Program-made: the position numbers and the translations under genes | Origin: Scybalomonas sp905214925 | Lineage (GTDB): Bacteria > Bacillota > Clostridia > Lachnospirales > Lachnospiraceae | Direction: 5' to 3' | DNA: 64,000 nucleotides | NCBI GenBank assembly: GCA_905214925.1 | Contig: CAJMOB010000014.1 | Location: forward strand, 26,119-90,118 | Part shown: positions 41,595 to 51,242 of the stretch, piece by piece | Numbering within the stretch: the stretch's first letter is position 1 | How the letters are laid out: every line of letters starts with the position of its first letter | Notes under the pieces: model-generated | The model's input: the letters and a program-made list of their open reading frames with translations, nothing else | Told to the model about the DNA's origin: nothing | The model's database searches: none

Positions 41595-42162
41595 TTATTT
41601 GTATTGATGTACACTTTCCACTATTACAATCACTTTCCGATACACTACATGCAGCAACCCCCAAACGCATATTCATCTCTGCTTTCAATACTATTTTACT
41701 TCCAGCTTTAGAAATGGGACGCTTAACAGAGATTGTCCCATCAGTATTAATCTTTGTATACATAAACAGATTTACTGGATGGATAATTGGTCTTGTCTCT
41801 CCCATCTCATGATTTATATTGTCAAGGCAATTAGAATGTCCTTCTCCATTATGGTAAAAGAAGTCATACATTTCTGGTCGACAACATGGATGTATCAAAT
41901 CATGTTCACCAACTTTATCATAAGTAATTTGAAACGTCGGGCGATAGAGGTTGGAGTAAATATAGTCTCCTACCTTCAGACGCAGAGACTCATTACAATC
42001 AATTGTAACCCCTGTCGATAAAAATTCATTTGAACTTTCTGCAGATTCCGCAAAAAAATCTACAACTTGTCCTCCCTCAATATCAATGATAGTTATATTC
42101 TGTCCTACCAATACATCAATACTTTTCCCACTACAAGCATCTATTATATATTCCCGTTTCAT
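41566..42162 (-). CDS. DUF1989 / urea-carboxylase-associated family protein
   Basis: The start at 42162 has AGAGG eight bases upstream; the in-frame extension of 35 codons is unlikely. The 198-residue protein shows the family pattern: GKSIDVLVGQNITIIDIEGG, QVVDFFAESA, LIHPCCRPEMYDFFYHNGEG with Cys/His residues that could bind metal, CLDNIN, and NLFMYTKINTDGTISVKRPI. The function of the family is unclear; members sit near urea carboxylase or aminomethyltransferase genes, none of which is here. The C-terminus (RLGVAACSVSESDCNSGKCT) meets the tnpB junction. Confidence 0.85.
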   Translation of the reverse strand: MKREYIIDACSGKSIDVLVGQNITIIDIEGGQVVDFFAESAESSNEFLSTGVTIDCNESLRLKVGDYIYSNLYRPTFQITYDKVGEHDLIHPCCRPEMYDFFYHNGEGHSNCLDNINHEMGETRPIIHPVNLFMYTKINTDGTISVKRPISKAGSKIVLKAEMNMRLGVAACSVSESDCNSGKCTSIQIIIEDQNLLE

Positions 42163-42314
42163 TTTATTTACCTCTCTAAATTCCAAGTTATTTATCCCCA
42201 TTATATCATAAAAATATCTTTCATCAATAACACTCCTGCCTATATTCCTATTTCCAAAAAACGCCACAATCTACAAAAAGTATATATGGCCTTTTTATTA
42301 ACAATCCTTCTTAC

Positions 42315-42381
42315 AAAAAATAAGACTTAGCCAGTGAATCCCCTTGTAATATCAAGGTTTTCTGACTAAGTCTTATTTTAT
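42315..42381 (-). terminator. Terminator of the proBA operon
   Basis: AAAATAAGACTTAG (42317-42330) pairs exactly with CTAAGTCTTATTTT (42366-42379). The long loop holds a second small hairpin (CCTTG/CAAGG). It lies about 20 bp past the proA stop. Confidence 0.85.
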
Positions 42382-42401
42382 TCTGGTATTCTATCGAATG
42401 T

Positions 42402-43649
42402 TTATGGACGAATTTGTCCATTTCCATAAATAATATATTTTGTGGAAGTGAGAGCTTGTAATCCCATCGGTCCTCTTGCATGAAGTTTCTGCGTGCTGAT
42501 TCCAATTTCAGCTCCTAACCCAAACTCAAATCCATCGGTGAATCTTGTAGATGCATTCACATAGACTGCTGCTGCATCGATTTCATCCAAAAACTTTTGT
42601 GCATTGGCATAGTTATCCGTAATAATAGCTTCGCTATGCCCTGTATTGTAGCAATTAATATGAGCGATTGCTTCATCGATGGAATCGACTACTTTTAATG
42701 AAAGAATGAGATCTAAATATTCTGTTTTATAATCTTCTTCCGTAGCAGGAACAATTCTCTTATCAATTTCTCGTGCTCTTTCATCCCCACGGATTTCTAC
42801 GCCTTTTTCCATTAAGGCATCGGCAATTGCCGGCAAATAGGCTTCTGCTACTGCGCTATGTACTACTAAAGATTCACAAGTGTTGCAAGTGCCCAAACGC
42901 TGTGTTTTTGCATTGATAATAATCGGAATTGCCATTGTTAAATCCGCAAATTCATCCACATAAATATGACAATTTCCTGTTCCGGTTTCAATGACAGGAA
43001 CGGTGCTATTTTGTACTACGGTTTTAATTAAATTCGCACCACCTCTTGGAATTAAAACATCTAAATACTCATTCATTTTCATCATTTGATTTGCTACTTC
43101 ATGGCTTGTATCCGTTACAAGCTGAATGGCATTTTTATTCACATTACATTCTGCAAGTGCCCCTTGAATCACTTCTAAAATGGCTCGATTGGAATGAATG
43201 GCATCTTTTCCACCTCGTAAAATCACGGCATTGCCTGCTTTAAAACAAAGAGCAAAGGCATCGGCTGTCACATTTGGTCTAGACTCATAAATAATTCCAA
43301 TGACCCCTAATGGCACTCTCTTTTGACCGATCATCAAACCGTTTTCCTTCTTTTTCATAGAAAGAACTTCTCCGATAGGATCTTCTAACTGAACAATTTG
43401 ACGAATTCCCTCTGCCATATTTTTAATTCTTTCAGAAGTCAGTGCAAGGCGATCAAGCATTGCTTTTGACATGCCATTTTTTCTACCATTTTCTAAATCT
43501 ATCTCATTGCTTTCTAAAATTTCTTCTTCGCAAAATTCTAACGCATCTGCTACAAAATTTAACGCACGATTTTTCTTATAAGTGTCTAAAGCGGCAAGCT
43601 CTTTTGCGGCTTCTTTTGCTCGTTTTCCCAATACTTCTATTTGTTCCAT
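42402..43649 (-). CDS. proA: Gamma-glutamyl phosphate reductase
   Basis: The 415-residue protein has normal ProA length and motifs: LGVIGIIYESRPNVTADAFA, GNAVILRGGKDAIHSN, LIPRGGANLI, ETGTGNCHIYVDEFAD, the catalytic cysteine in LGTCNTCESLVVH and the end VNASTRFTDGFEFGLGAEIG. It reduces glutamyl-5-phosphate to glutamate semialdehyde in proline synthesis. It is the last gene of the proB-DUF896-fthC-proA cluster, with a weak ribosome binding site (AAGGGA at four bases). Confidence 0.96.
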   Translation of the reverse strand: MEQIEVLGKRAKEAAKELAALDTYKKNRALNFVADALEFCEEEILESNEIDLENGRKNGMSKAMLDRLALTSERIKNMAEGIRQIVQLEDPIGEVLSMKKKENGLMIGQKRVPLGVIGIIYESRPNVTADAFALCFKAGNAVILRGGKDAIHSNRAILEVIQGALAECNVNKNAIQLVTDTSHEVANQMMKMNEYLDVLIPRGGANLIKTVVQNSTVPVIETGTGNCHIYVDEFADLTMAIPIIINAKTQRLGTCNTCESLVVHSAVAEAYLPAIADALMEKGVEIRGDERAREIDKRIVPATEEDYKTEYLDLILSLKVVDSIDEAIAHINCYNTGHSEAIITDNYANAQKFLDEIDAAAVYVNASTRFTDGFEFGLGAEIGISTQKLHARGPMGLQALTSTKYIIYGNGQIRP

Positions 43650-43763
43650 CGAATCCCTTGCTACTCAAAATATGGACAGTCTGTCTAGTAGCCTCTCCTT
43701 CCTTTTATTTGCGCTTATTTTGTCCCCGTATTTCCTCAATGGACACGCTTTTAATATTTTCCA

Positions 43764-44330
43764 TCAGTCGATTAGACGTTTTTCTGTCAAAATTTTATCT
43801 GGTTTATAGTCTCCTTTATCACCTTCGAACTGTTCATATACTTGAAAATCATAGGCAATCGCAATCGTTTTTAAATGAGAATTTCTTGCTAGATATCGAT
43901 CATAATATCCTCCACCATAACCGATTCGATTTCGACTTTCATCAAAAGCAACGCCTGGCATAATAACAAGACTATTATCGGATACGACTCCTAGCTCTTT
44001 TTTTGGCTCTAAAATTCCATATTTGCTCTCTTCTAATTCCTCCAAGGAATGATAGCGATAAAATTCAATTTCTCCATTTTCTACAATTGGAGAAGCCACT
44101 TCTTTCCCTAGACGAAATGCCTCTTCAATAATTGGAATTGTCGGAATTTCTTGATTATAAGCCACGTAAATACTAATGCTTTTAGCGTCCTTAAATTCTT
44201 TCATAGAGACTAATTTCTCAAAAATCTCTTTCCCAATCTTTTCTCTCTCTACTTCTGTCACATTCTTTTTTCTAAGACGCATTTCATGGCGAATTTCTTT
44301 TTTTCTAATCTGAATTAATGATAATGGCAT
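43764..44330 (-). CDS. 5-formyltetrahydrofolate cyclo-ligase
   Basis: The start at 44330 follows GGAGG. The 188-residue enzyme has the family motifs KKEIRHEMRLRKKNV, VASPIVENGEIEFY, the ATP-binding VIMPGVAFDESRNRIGYGGG-YYDRYL and an IAYDFQV end. It converts 5-formyl-THF to 5,10-methenyl-THF with ATP. It lies between DUF896 and proA in the proline cluster; the link with proline genes is positional only. Confidence 0.93.
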   Translation of the reverse strand: MPLSLIQIRKKEIRHEMRLRKKNVTEVEREKIGKEIFEKLVSMKEFKDAKSISIYVAYNQEIPTIPIIEEAFRLGKEVASPIVENGEIEFYRYHSLEELEESKYGILEPKKELGVVSDNSLVIMPGVAFDESRNRIGYGGGYYDRYLARNSHLKTIAIAYDFQVYEQFEGDKGDYKPDKILTEKRLID

Positions 44331-44415
44331 TTTAACTCCTCCATTCATTCCAAAATCATTTTTAATGTTTTTTCATACTATTCTCACAACCGCCATTCTC
44401 CCCTCATAGGTGCTA

Positions 44416-44625
44416 TTAGCTTAACTTCTTTCTTTTAACGGGTGTAACCGTTCCATCCTTTTCTAAAATACTAACGTTTTCTAAAGTACCTCGAAGGTTC
44501 TTGCGGATTGCCATAATATATTCTTTGCGAAGTTTTTGCTGTTCTTCTTTCTCCGCTGGTGTCAATCCTTCTGCTTTCATTTTATGATATAATTCGTTAA
44601 TTCTTTCGATTTTCTTTTCGTCCAT
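44416..44625 (-). CDS. DUF896 (YnzC-like) small protein
   Basis: The start at 44625 has AAGGAG seven bases upstream. The 69-residue protein is a helical hairpin of the DUF896 family: KKIERINELYHKMKAEGLTP, AEKEEQQKLRKEYIMAIRKN, LRGTLENVSILE. It is cytoplasmic with no firm function; B. subtilis YnzC is SOS-associated. It lies four bases after proB, so it is cotranscribed. Confidence 0.92.
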   Translation of the reverse strand: MDEKKIERINELYHKMKAEGLTPAEKEEQQKLRKEYIMAIRKNLRGTLENVSILEKDGTVTPVKRKKLS

Positions 44626-44629
44626 TGTT

Positions 44630-45544
44630 TTACTCCTTTTTATCATTTGCACTGAGTGCATTTGTTTGTAGTTTATCATATTGTGCGTCCACACGCAAAT
44701 AAGATTTTCTTTCAATATAATCCATCACATCAAAATTTGGATTTTTATGGGCTAAAAAGAGTGTTCCTATTTCTTTTCCTTCCATAATATCATCTAAAAT
44801 TCCAAAGTCCGCTCCATTTGCGATTATCATATCCGCTCCTGAATCATTGGCAATTCTTGCTGCTGCGATTTTTGTTGCCATTCCTCCTGTTCCAAAATCA
44901 GAACTAACACCTTTTGCCATTTTTTGTAATTCTTCATTAATTTCCGTTACGGTAGAAATCAATTTAGCATCTTTATTTTTATTTGGATCATCGGTATATA
45001 GTCCATCGATATCGGACAATAAAATTAAGAGATCGGCTTTTACTAAGGCAGAAACAACCGCAGATAAGTTATCATTATCTCCAAATTCAATCTCTTCGGT
45101 AGAAACGGTGTCATTTTCATTCACAACAGGAATAACTCCCATTCTCAATAATTCTTCAAAAGTATTTTGTGCATTTGTTCGATTTAATTCTTTTAATATG
45201 GTTGTTTTCGTCATCAAAATCTGTGCAGAAGTCTGGTTATATTCTGCAAATAATTTTTGATAGATCATCATCAGTTGTCCTTGTCCTACTGCTGCACACG
45301 CCTGTTTTTGAGCAACAGAGCTAGGTCTTCCCTGAATTCCTAACGCTTTTCTCCCAACACTAATAGCACCAGAGGACACAAGAACAACATCAATCCCACG
45401 ATTTCGAATGTCGCTGATAACTCTTACTAATTTTTCTAGCTTTACAAAATTAATATATCCTGTCTCTTTATGCACTAAAGAAGAAGTTCCAACTTTAATT
45501 ACAATACGTTTTTTTCTCTGTAAATGCTCTCTATTTTTTATCAT
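44630..45544 (-). CDS. proB: Glutamate 5-kinase
   Basis: The 304-residue amino-acid kinase has RIVIKVGTSSLV, SSGAISVGRKALG, AAVGQGQLMMIY, VPVVNENDTVSTEEIEFGDN-type motifs (here IPVVNENDTV), and DFGTGGMATKIAAARIANDS. The C-terminal PUA domain of long ProB forms is absent, so this is the short form. It phosphorylates glutamate as the first step of proline synthesis. A CATAAAACAA/TTGTTTTATG hairpin lies in its leader (about 45557-45595), just before the ribosome binding site, and may affect translation. Confidence 0.95.
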   Translation of the reverse strand: MIKNREHLQRKKRIVIKVGTSSLVHKETGYINFVKLEKLVRVISDIRNRGIDVVLVSSGAISVGRKALGIQGRPSSVAQKQACAAVGQGQLMMIYQKLFAEYNQTSAQILMTKTTILKELNRTNAQNTFEELLRMGVIPVVNENDTVSTEEIEFGDNDNLSAVVSALVKADLLILLSDIDGLYTDDPNKNKDAKLISTVTEINEELQKMAKGVSSDFGTGGMATKIAAARIANDSGADMIIANGADFGILDDIMEGKEIGTLFLAHKNPNFDVMDYIERKSYLRVDAQYDKLQTNALSANDKKE

Positions 45545-45670
45545 ATCTCCTGCTGATCATAAAACAAAACTTCTTTTATCCAACGATTGTTTTATGACTT
45601 CCTCCCAATTGTCTATTTTTCCTATTATCTATTACACATTTTTTATCATTGTATTGATTACTATTGATTC

Positions 45671-47305
45671 TTATTTTTGTGGCAACGCATAACGGCTAGC
45701 GATAGCTTCTGCTACTTTCATACCATCAATAGCCGCTGATGTAATACCACCAGCATATCCAGCCCCTTCCCCACATGGATAAAGACCATCAATGTTACTT
45801 ACAAACTCATTGTCTCGTTCCATGCGAAGAGGAGAAGAAGTTCTTGTTTCAACGCCTGTTAAAACTGTATCTCTTCTTCCATATCCTTTAATTTTTTTAT
45901 CAAAAGCTTCCATTCCTTCTATAATCGCCTCTATTACATAGTTTGGCAAACAGTCTCTTAAATTTGCAAACGCATACTGTCCTTGTAACGATGGCAAGAT
46001 TTCGCCTAATTTCTCTGTTTTTTTATTATCAATGAGATCGCCTAACAGCTGAATCGGAACGCTTCCATCACCACCTGCCACTTGATAAGCAAGGCTTTCC
46101 CATTTTCTTTGGAACTGTACACCAGCCATTGGAGAATCCTCCATAAAATCCTCTGGAGTCACATTTACAACAATGGCAGTGTTGGAATTTTTCGCATCTC
46201 GTTTATAGTTGCTCATACCGTTTACAACAATTCTACCTTCTTCTGATGAGGAGTTTACAACAAACCCTCCTGGACACATACAAAAAGAATAGACGCTTCT
46301 TCCATTTTCTGCATGATGGACTAATTTATAATCCGCTGTTGGTAAATATTTTTTATCATATCCAACTCCATACTGAGATTCATTGATCATTTCTCTCTCA
46401 TGTTCTACACGAACACCGATTGCAAATGATTTCTTTGTCATATAAAGCTCATGATCATAGAGCATTTGGAACGTATCTCTTGCGCTATGGCCTACTGCAA
46501 CTACAAGGGTACTACAAGGAATCCACTGTTCTCCATTAACACAAATAGCCTCTATTTCGCCAATTTTCCCTTCCTTTTGTTCTTCTATAGCTACATAGGA
46601 TTTAAAACGAATGTCCGTAACTTTAGAAGAAAAGCGAACTTCTCCTCCATTTTTTATAATATCCTCCCGCATATTGATAATAATATCCCGTAGTAAATCC
46701 GTTCCTATATGCGGTTTATTCCAATATAAAATTTCTTCTGGTGCTCCATAGGATACAAAGGTCTCTAACACTTTTTTATTTCTTCCCCATTTATCTTTGA
46801 CACCAGTATTTAACTTTCCATCCGAAAACGTCCCTGCTCCGCCTTCTCCAAATTGAACATTACATTCTGGATCCAGTTCTTTTGTTTCCCAATAATGTTC
46901 AATGGATTTAACACGCTCTGTAACACATTTTCCTCTCTCCAATAAAAGTGGCTGGTATCCAGCCTTTGCAAGCATTAAAGCACAAAATAAGCCTGCAGGT
47001 CCTGCTCCTACAATAACAGGTCTTTCCTTCATTTTTTCCACTCCTGATTTTGGAAACTGATAACAAATTTCTTCGGCTATCACTGCATTTTTATTTTTTG
47101 CACGTTTTAACACTTTTTCTTCTTCTGGCAAGGATAACTGCACAGAGTAAATATATTTTAAATCATCTTTTTTTCTAGCATCCAATGATTTTTTAATAAT
47201 TTTATAAGAAAATTCTCCTTTTAATTTTAAATTGGATGCAATGGCTTTTTTTAATGCATCTTCTTTATGAGAAATTGGTAATTTTATTTGTGATAATTGT
47301 ATCAT
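45671..47305 (-). CDS. FAD-dependent dehydrogenase (COG2509-type)
   Basis: The 544-residue flavoprotein has an N-terminal non-FAD part (1-95), the dinucleotide motif PVIVGAGPAGLFCALMLAKAG, the family-typical NVQFGEGGAGTFSDGKLNTG, VVAVGHSARDTFQMLYD, and the C-terminal GLYPCGEGAGYAGGITSAAI that closes the FAD site. The substrate of this widespread family is unknown. Its start overlaps the end of the neighbouring FAD gene by four bases, so they are coupled. Confidence 0.9.
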   Translation of the reverse strand: MIQLSQIKLPISHKEDALKKAIASNLKLKGEFSYKIIKKSLDARKKDDLKYIYSVQLSLPEEEKVLKRAKNKNAVIAEEICYQFPKSGVEKMKERPVIVGAGPAGLFCALMLAKAGYQPLLLERGKCVTERVKSIEHYWETKELDPECNVQFGEGGAGTFSDGKLNTGVKDKWGRNKKVLETFVSYGAPEEILYWNKPHIGTDLLRDIIINMREDIIKNGGEVRFSSKVTDIRFKSYVAIEEQKEGKIGEIEAICVNGEQWIPCSTLVVAVGHSARDTFQMLYDHELYMTKKSFAIGVRVEHEREMINESQYGVGYDKKYLPTADYKLVHHAENGRSVYSFCMCPGGFVVNSSSEEGRIVVNGMSNYKRDAKNSNTAIVVNVTPEDFMEDSPMAGVQFQRKWESLAYQVAGGDGSVPIQLLGDLIDNKKTEKLGEILPSLQGQYAFANLRDCLPNYVIEAIIEGMEAFDKKIKGYGRRDTVLTGVETRTSSPLRMERDNEFVSNIDGLYPCGEGAGYAGGITSAAIDGMKVAEAIASRYALPQK

Positions 47306-48705
47306 TTCTTTTTTCTCCTTGCTGTTTTTCTCTTATCTTTCCCCCGATTCTTCTCTATGGTTTTCTCTGCCTGTTTCTTTTTGCTCTCAAATTGCTTTGG
47401 CTTCCCTGTTTCATAACGTTGTTTTTCTGCTTTTAATAAAACATTATTTGGCTGTTCTTTTATCCTATCAGATCTTGTATACTTTTGTACAGAGTTTCCT
47501 GCTAAATATCCACTGGTCCAAGCCCACTGTAAATTATAACCACCGCACGTTCCATCAATATCCACCACTTCTCCAACAAAGTATAAATTTTTTATTTTTA
47601 AAGATTCCATTGTATTTCTACAAATTTCTTTTGTAACGACTCCACCAGCACACACTTGGCATTGCTCAAAAGAATTAAATCCCACAATGGGAATCTTAAA
47701 ATTTTGAATGATAAAACAAAGACGATTTCGTTGTTCTTTGGTCATTTCCTTACAATGTAATGTTTCTTTTATGTTCGCTTCTTGTAAAAAAATAGGAACT
47801 AATTTTTTGGAAAAAATACCTTCTAATAATTCACGAATATTTTTATAATCACAACAATTACTTAATTTCTCTAAAAGATTCAAAAACTCTACAAAACTCT
47901 TTTCTCGATAAAAATTAATCATCACTTCGACTTTACGCCCTTTTTGCAACATCTTTGTTGCATAACGACTGATTTGAAAGGTGGGAACGCCAGATATTCC
48001 ATAATTTGTAAACTGAATTTCCCCTTCTTCTTCCATTACAACTGCTCCGTCTACAAGACAGGAAATCCCTCCTTTTGCACGAACACCTGCCCATTGTTTA
48101 ATCCCTTTATGACTCGTATGTAATCCTGTAAGAGCTGGTACAACAACCGTCACCGTATGACCAAATTGTTTTGCCAGCTCATACCCTTTTCCATCGCTTC
48201 CAAGTTTTGGCTGTGCCTTACCGCCAGTGGCTATGACACATTGATAAGCCAAAAATCTTTCTTTTTGCTCTGTTTCACAGATAAAAATGTCTCCTTCTTT
48301 TTGAAGAGAAACTACTTTTTGATCGCAAAAAATATCCACGCCAAGAGATTGTAATTTTAGCTCTAAAGCGGATACAACGGAAGTTGCTTGTTCACTTCTT
48401 GGATATACATATCCATTTTCTTCTTTCCAAACAATCCCAATAGATTCAAAAAAATCCAACGTTTCCTTTACAGAAAACTTTTCTAAAACGTCATAAGCAA
48501 ACTGTGGATCGTCTCCACGATAGTCCTGCTCTTTTACGCTTAAATTTGTCATATTGCAGCGTCCATTTCCCGTAGCAAGAATCTTTTTTCCTATCTTTGC
48601 CATCTGTTCGATTACACAAACGGACAGCCCTCGCTCTGCTGCTCGTATGGCAGTTAAAAGCCCAGCAGCTCCACCACCAATAATCATACTGTCATATAAT
48701 TTCAT
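47302..48705 (-). CDS. HI0933/YhiN-family flavoprotein
   Basis: The 467-residue protein starts with an FAD motif (YDSMIIGGGAAGLLTAIRAA) and the family block KKILATGNGRCNMTNLS, then CVIATGGKAQPKLGSDGKGY, AGGVVTKEI and GEVVDIDGTCGGYNLQWAW, all typical of this group (also annotated as aminoacetone oxidase family). A long Lys/Arg/Glu tail (430-467: EKNRGKDKRKTARRKKK) is unusual and could bind nucleic acid or simply reflect the gene overlap. Confidence 0.9.
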   Translation of the reverse strand: MKLYDSMIIGGGAAGLLTAIRAAERGLSVCVIEQMAKIGKKILATGNGRCNMTNLSVKEQDYRGDDPQFAYDVLEKFSVKETLDFFESIGIVWKEENGYVYPRSEQATSVVSALELKLQSLGVDIFCDQKVVSLQKEGDIFICETEQKERFLAYQCVIATGGKAQPKLGSDGKGYELAKQFGHTVTVVVPALTGLHTSHKGIKQWAGVRAKGGISCLVDGAVVMEEEGEIQFTNYGISGVPTFQISRYATKMLQKGRKVEVMINFYREKSFVEFLNLLEKLSNCCDYKNIRELLEGIFSKKLVPIFLQEANIKETLHCKEMTKEQRNRLCFIIQNFKIPIVGFNSFEQCQVCAGGVVTKEICRNTMESLKIKNLYFVGEVVDIDGTCGGYNLQWAWTSGYLAGNSVQKYTRSDRIKEQPNNVLLKAEKQRYETGKPKQFESKKKQAEKTIEKNRGKDKRKTARRKKK

Positions 48706-48958
48706 CTATCTGTCCTCTTATTCTTTTCTATTCTTTTGTTTTCTTAACAGCCATCTCTATCATTGTTTTAACAAAGTACGCTGTTTCCAAAGTATTTTTT
48801 CTTACAGAATATTTTAATTGTAATCATTCTATCTCTCATTTTCAATAGACTTTTCTCTTTTTGTTATTTTTCTTCTTAATTCGTTTCTCTTCTTTTGCCC
48901 TTTTTTATAAATTTAATGGACGCAAAAAACTTTTTTTCTTTCGCTCATGTATCGTTCA

Positions 48959-49294
48959 TTAACTTGTATAGGATTCTAAGAAATTATAAAGTTCCTCTTC
49001 GTCCGTCATATATTTTTTTGCCAATATTTCTTCTTGGATACTTTCAGGAAGATCTTTCATAAAAATATTCGTATATTCGTAAATACTATCATCATTGGTT
49101 CGATAAACCGTTACCATACCGTGATCTTCTGCTAAATAAAACTTATCCTGTGCCACAGAACTTTGTACTTGTGGCTTTTCTAAGTCCTGCTTAATCACTC
49201 CTACTTGTCCCCCTGTCCATATTCCAATGCCAAATGCTAATAAAACGGCAATAATTAAAATGGTATAAAACTTTCCTCTAGTCATTTCTCCCAT
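48959..49294 (-). CDS. BofC C-terminal-domain-like membrane protein
   Basis: The 111-residue protein has one N-terminal membrane helix (FYTILIIAVLLAFGIGIWTG) and an extracytoplasmic domain: FYLAEDHGMVTVYRTND, a LPESIQEEIL helix and DEEELYNFLESYTS, the pattern of BofC-C-like domains in Clostridia. BofC modulates forespore-to-mother-cell signalling in Bacillus; the role here is unknown. Two ATGs three codons apart are possible starts; AGGAG is eleven bases before the first. Confidence 0.75.
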   Translation of the reverse strand: MGEMTRGKFYTILIIAVLLAFGIGIWTGGQVGVIKQDLEKPQVQSSVAQDKFYLAEDHGMVTVYRTNDDSIYEYTNIFMKDLPESIQEEILAKKYMTDEEELYNFLESYTS

Positions 49295-49395
49295 TTCTTC
49301 TATTCACTCCTTTAAACGATTTCCTTTTTGGTTCTTTTATCAGTATTTCCAAATAAAAACCGTTTAAACCGTTTATTTTAAAAATAGGAATAACG

Positions 49396-49424
49396 ACAAA
49401 AAGCACGCATAGCGTGCTTTTCAT
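49396..49424 (-). terminator. Terminator after the flippase gene
   Basis: AAAAGCACGC (49399-49408) pairs exactly with GCGTGCTTTT (49412-49421) around a 3-nt loop. On the minus strand TTTTTGTCG follows. It lies 30 bp past the stop at 49455. Confidence 0.85.
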
Positions 49425-49454
49425 CTTTTCTATTCAATTCAAATATTTTATATC

Positions 49455-51077
49455 CTATAGTAAATGCATTTTTCTTGCAATACGAATTAATATGGTTCCT
49501 TTCGGGAACTTTCTTAATTCATCTTCTGTAATTCCTTTTAAAATAATCATCGTTGCAAAATAAACGACTCCTGCAACACAAATAGCTAAAATTGTACTGA
49601 TACTATTTGATTTTAACAAAGCATAACAGCCTTTATAAAAACCAAACGCTACAACTGCCATAATACAAGAACATAATGTTGGAATTACAAGAACTTTTTT
49701 TACATTCATTGTATAATTCAAATATTTTTTCAAAGATATTCCATTTAAAATACACATGCTAGCCGTAAATACCGTTGTAGATGCGAGTACCGCATATACA
49801 TGGAGTCTTCCAAAATATAGCATTGGTACTAACGCTATGATGTGAATCACGAGAGAAATCGCGGAATGTCGTACTGGAAGTTTTAATTTTCCAATGGCCT
49901 GTAATACCGAATTCGAAATCGTAGAAATACAATATAAAACGATGTTAATTCCTCCATACAAAAATAACTTTGAAGAAGTATCCGTATAAGCAGATGGAAA
50001 TAACATTTTGAGAATCGGCTCTGCTAAACTCATCAATCCAAGTGTTGCTGGAATGGCAAGCATTAATGTAAACTGAAATGCCAAATTGACTCTTCGATTC
50101 GTATCTCTTTTTTCACCCTTCACTAAAGAAGTTGTAATTGCTGGTATCATAGCACTGGAAATCGCACTAGCAAACGCAATAGGAACGGCGATTAGCATCT
50201 TATACTGTCCAGTAAAAATGCCCCAAAAATCATCCATAGCATTGACGTTCATTCCAATTTTACCATTGACATATTTATAAAAATAGAGATCAACCGTACC
50301 GCTAATATTATAAATAAACGTACTAAAAATAACTGGTGTCAATGTATGAATAATAATTCTCATGATTTCTTGATAAGAATCCTCTACACCACTGACATCT
50401 CGTTCCACTAAACTCTTCGCTCTTGGACGGTACATAAAAAATAAGGCTATCATAAAAAGAAGTGCAACCAAAACACCGATGGAAGTTCCAAGTGCGCTTC
50501 CTGCTGCCCCATAGACATAGACATTTTCCATATCACCTACCGCATAAAAAGAACGAGTAATTAGATAAGCGATTCCTACACTTCCTACCGCATTCGCCAA
50601 TTGTTCTAATATTTGGGAAAAAGAGGTTGGAAGCATCGTCCGATGTCCTTGAAAATATCCACGAAATACTCCTAAAATTCCAGAGAAAAAAATAGTTGGT
50701 GAAAGCACTTTTAGTGAAATCGCACTTTTTTCTCCAAGAGTAGGTGCTAAAAACCATGCAATTCCCATTCCAATGATACCAACAATAATCGCATAGAATA
50801 ACGCTCCATGAAAGACTTTTTTGGCATTTTTATACTGCCCTAAAGCAATTTTTGCTGACATCTCCTTTGACAAAGCAAGAGGAATACTGTAAGAAGAGAC
50901 GAGCAAAACCATAGAATAAATTTCATATGCTGCACTATAATATCCATTTCCACGGTTCCCTATGATTCCAGTCAACGGCACGCGATATAACATTCCGATT
51001 AAACGAACGATAATACCAGCCATTGCTAAAATACCACCTTGCAGTAAAAAATTATTACTTCTTTTCGTTTTTCCCAT
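49455..51077 (-). CDS. SpoVB/MurJ-type polysaccharide or lipid flippase
   Basis: The 540-residue MOP-superfamily protein has about 14 membrane helices, starting FLLQGGILAMAGIIVRLIGM, YRVPLTGIIGNRGNGYYSAA, characteristic of the SpoVB group. SpoVB-like proteins move lipid-linked wall precursors for spore cortex or cell wall. It stands alone with its own terminator, as such genes often do in Clostridia. AGGAG precedes the ATG. Confidence 0.9.
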   Translation of the reverse strand: MGKTKRSNNFLLQGGILAMAGIIVRLIGMLYRVPLTGIIGNRGNGYYSAAYEIYSMVLLVSSYSIPLALSKEMSAKIALGQYKNAKKVFHGALFYAIIVGIIGMGIAWFLAPTLGEKSAISLKVLSPTIFFSGILGVFRGYFQGHRTMLPTSFSQILEQLANAVGSVGIAYLITRSFYAVGDMENVYVYGAAGSALGTSIGVLVALLFMIALFFMYRPRAKSLVERDVSGVEDSYQEIMRIIIHTLTPVIFSTFIYNISGTVDLYFYKYVNGKIGMNVNAMDDFWGIFTGQYKMLIAVPIAFASAISSAMIPAITTSLVKGEKRDTNRRVNLAFQFTLMLAIPATLGLMSLAEPILKMLFPSAYTDTSSKLFLYGGINIVLYCISTISNSVLQAIGKLKLPVRHSAISLVIHIIALVPMLYFGRLHVYAVLASTTVFTASMCILNGISLKKYLNYTMNVKKVLVIPTLCSCIMAVVAFGFYKGCYALLKSNSISTILAICVAGVVYFATMIILKGITEDELRKFPKGTILIRIARKMHLL

Positions 51078-51242
51078 AAACTTTTATCTCCTGAGAATTT
51101 TTATGAAAAACAATGAGAAACGTGCTTTATCAGTTTCCCTTTCTCTTTTCACAAAAATTTATTTTTGGTATTATCTTTTTCGCGATAAATATCCATATTA
51201 TCATATTTTATAACAATATTAGAAGATGTCAACTATTTTTTC

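Noticed and set aside
45545..45670. A possible proline T-box or riboswitch in the proB leader
   Set aside because: The leader is only about 125 nt and has no T-box GGTGG-type antiterminator motif; only one hairpin near the ribosome binding site is present.
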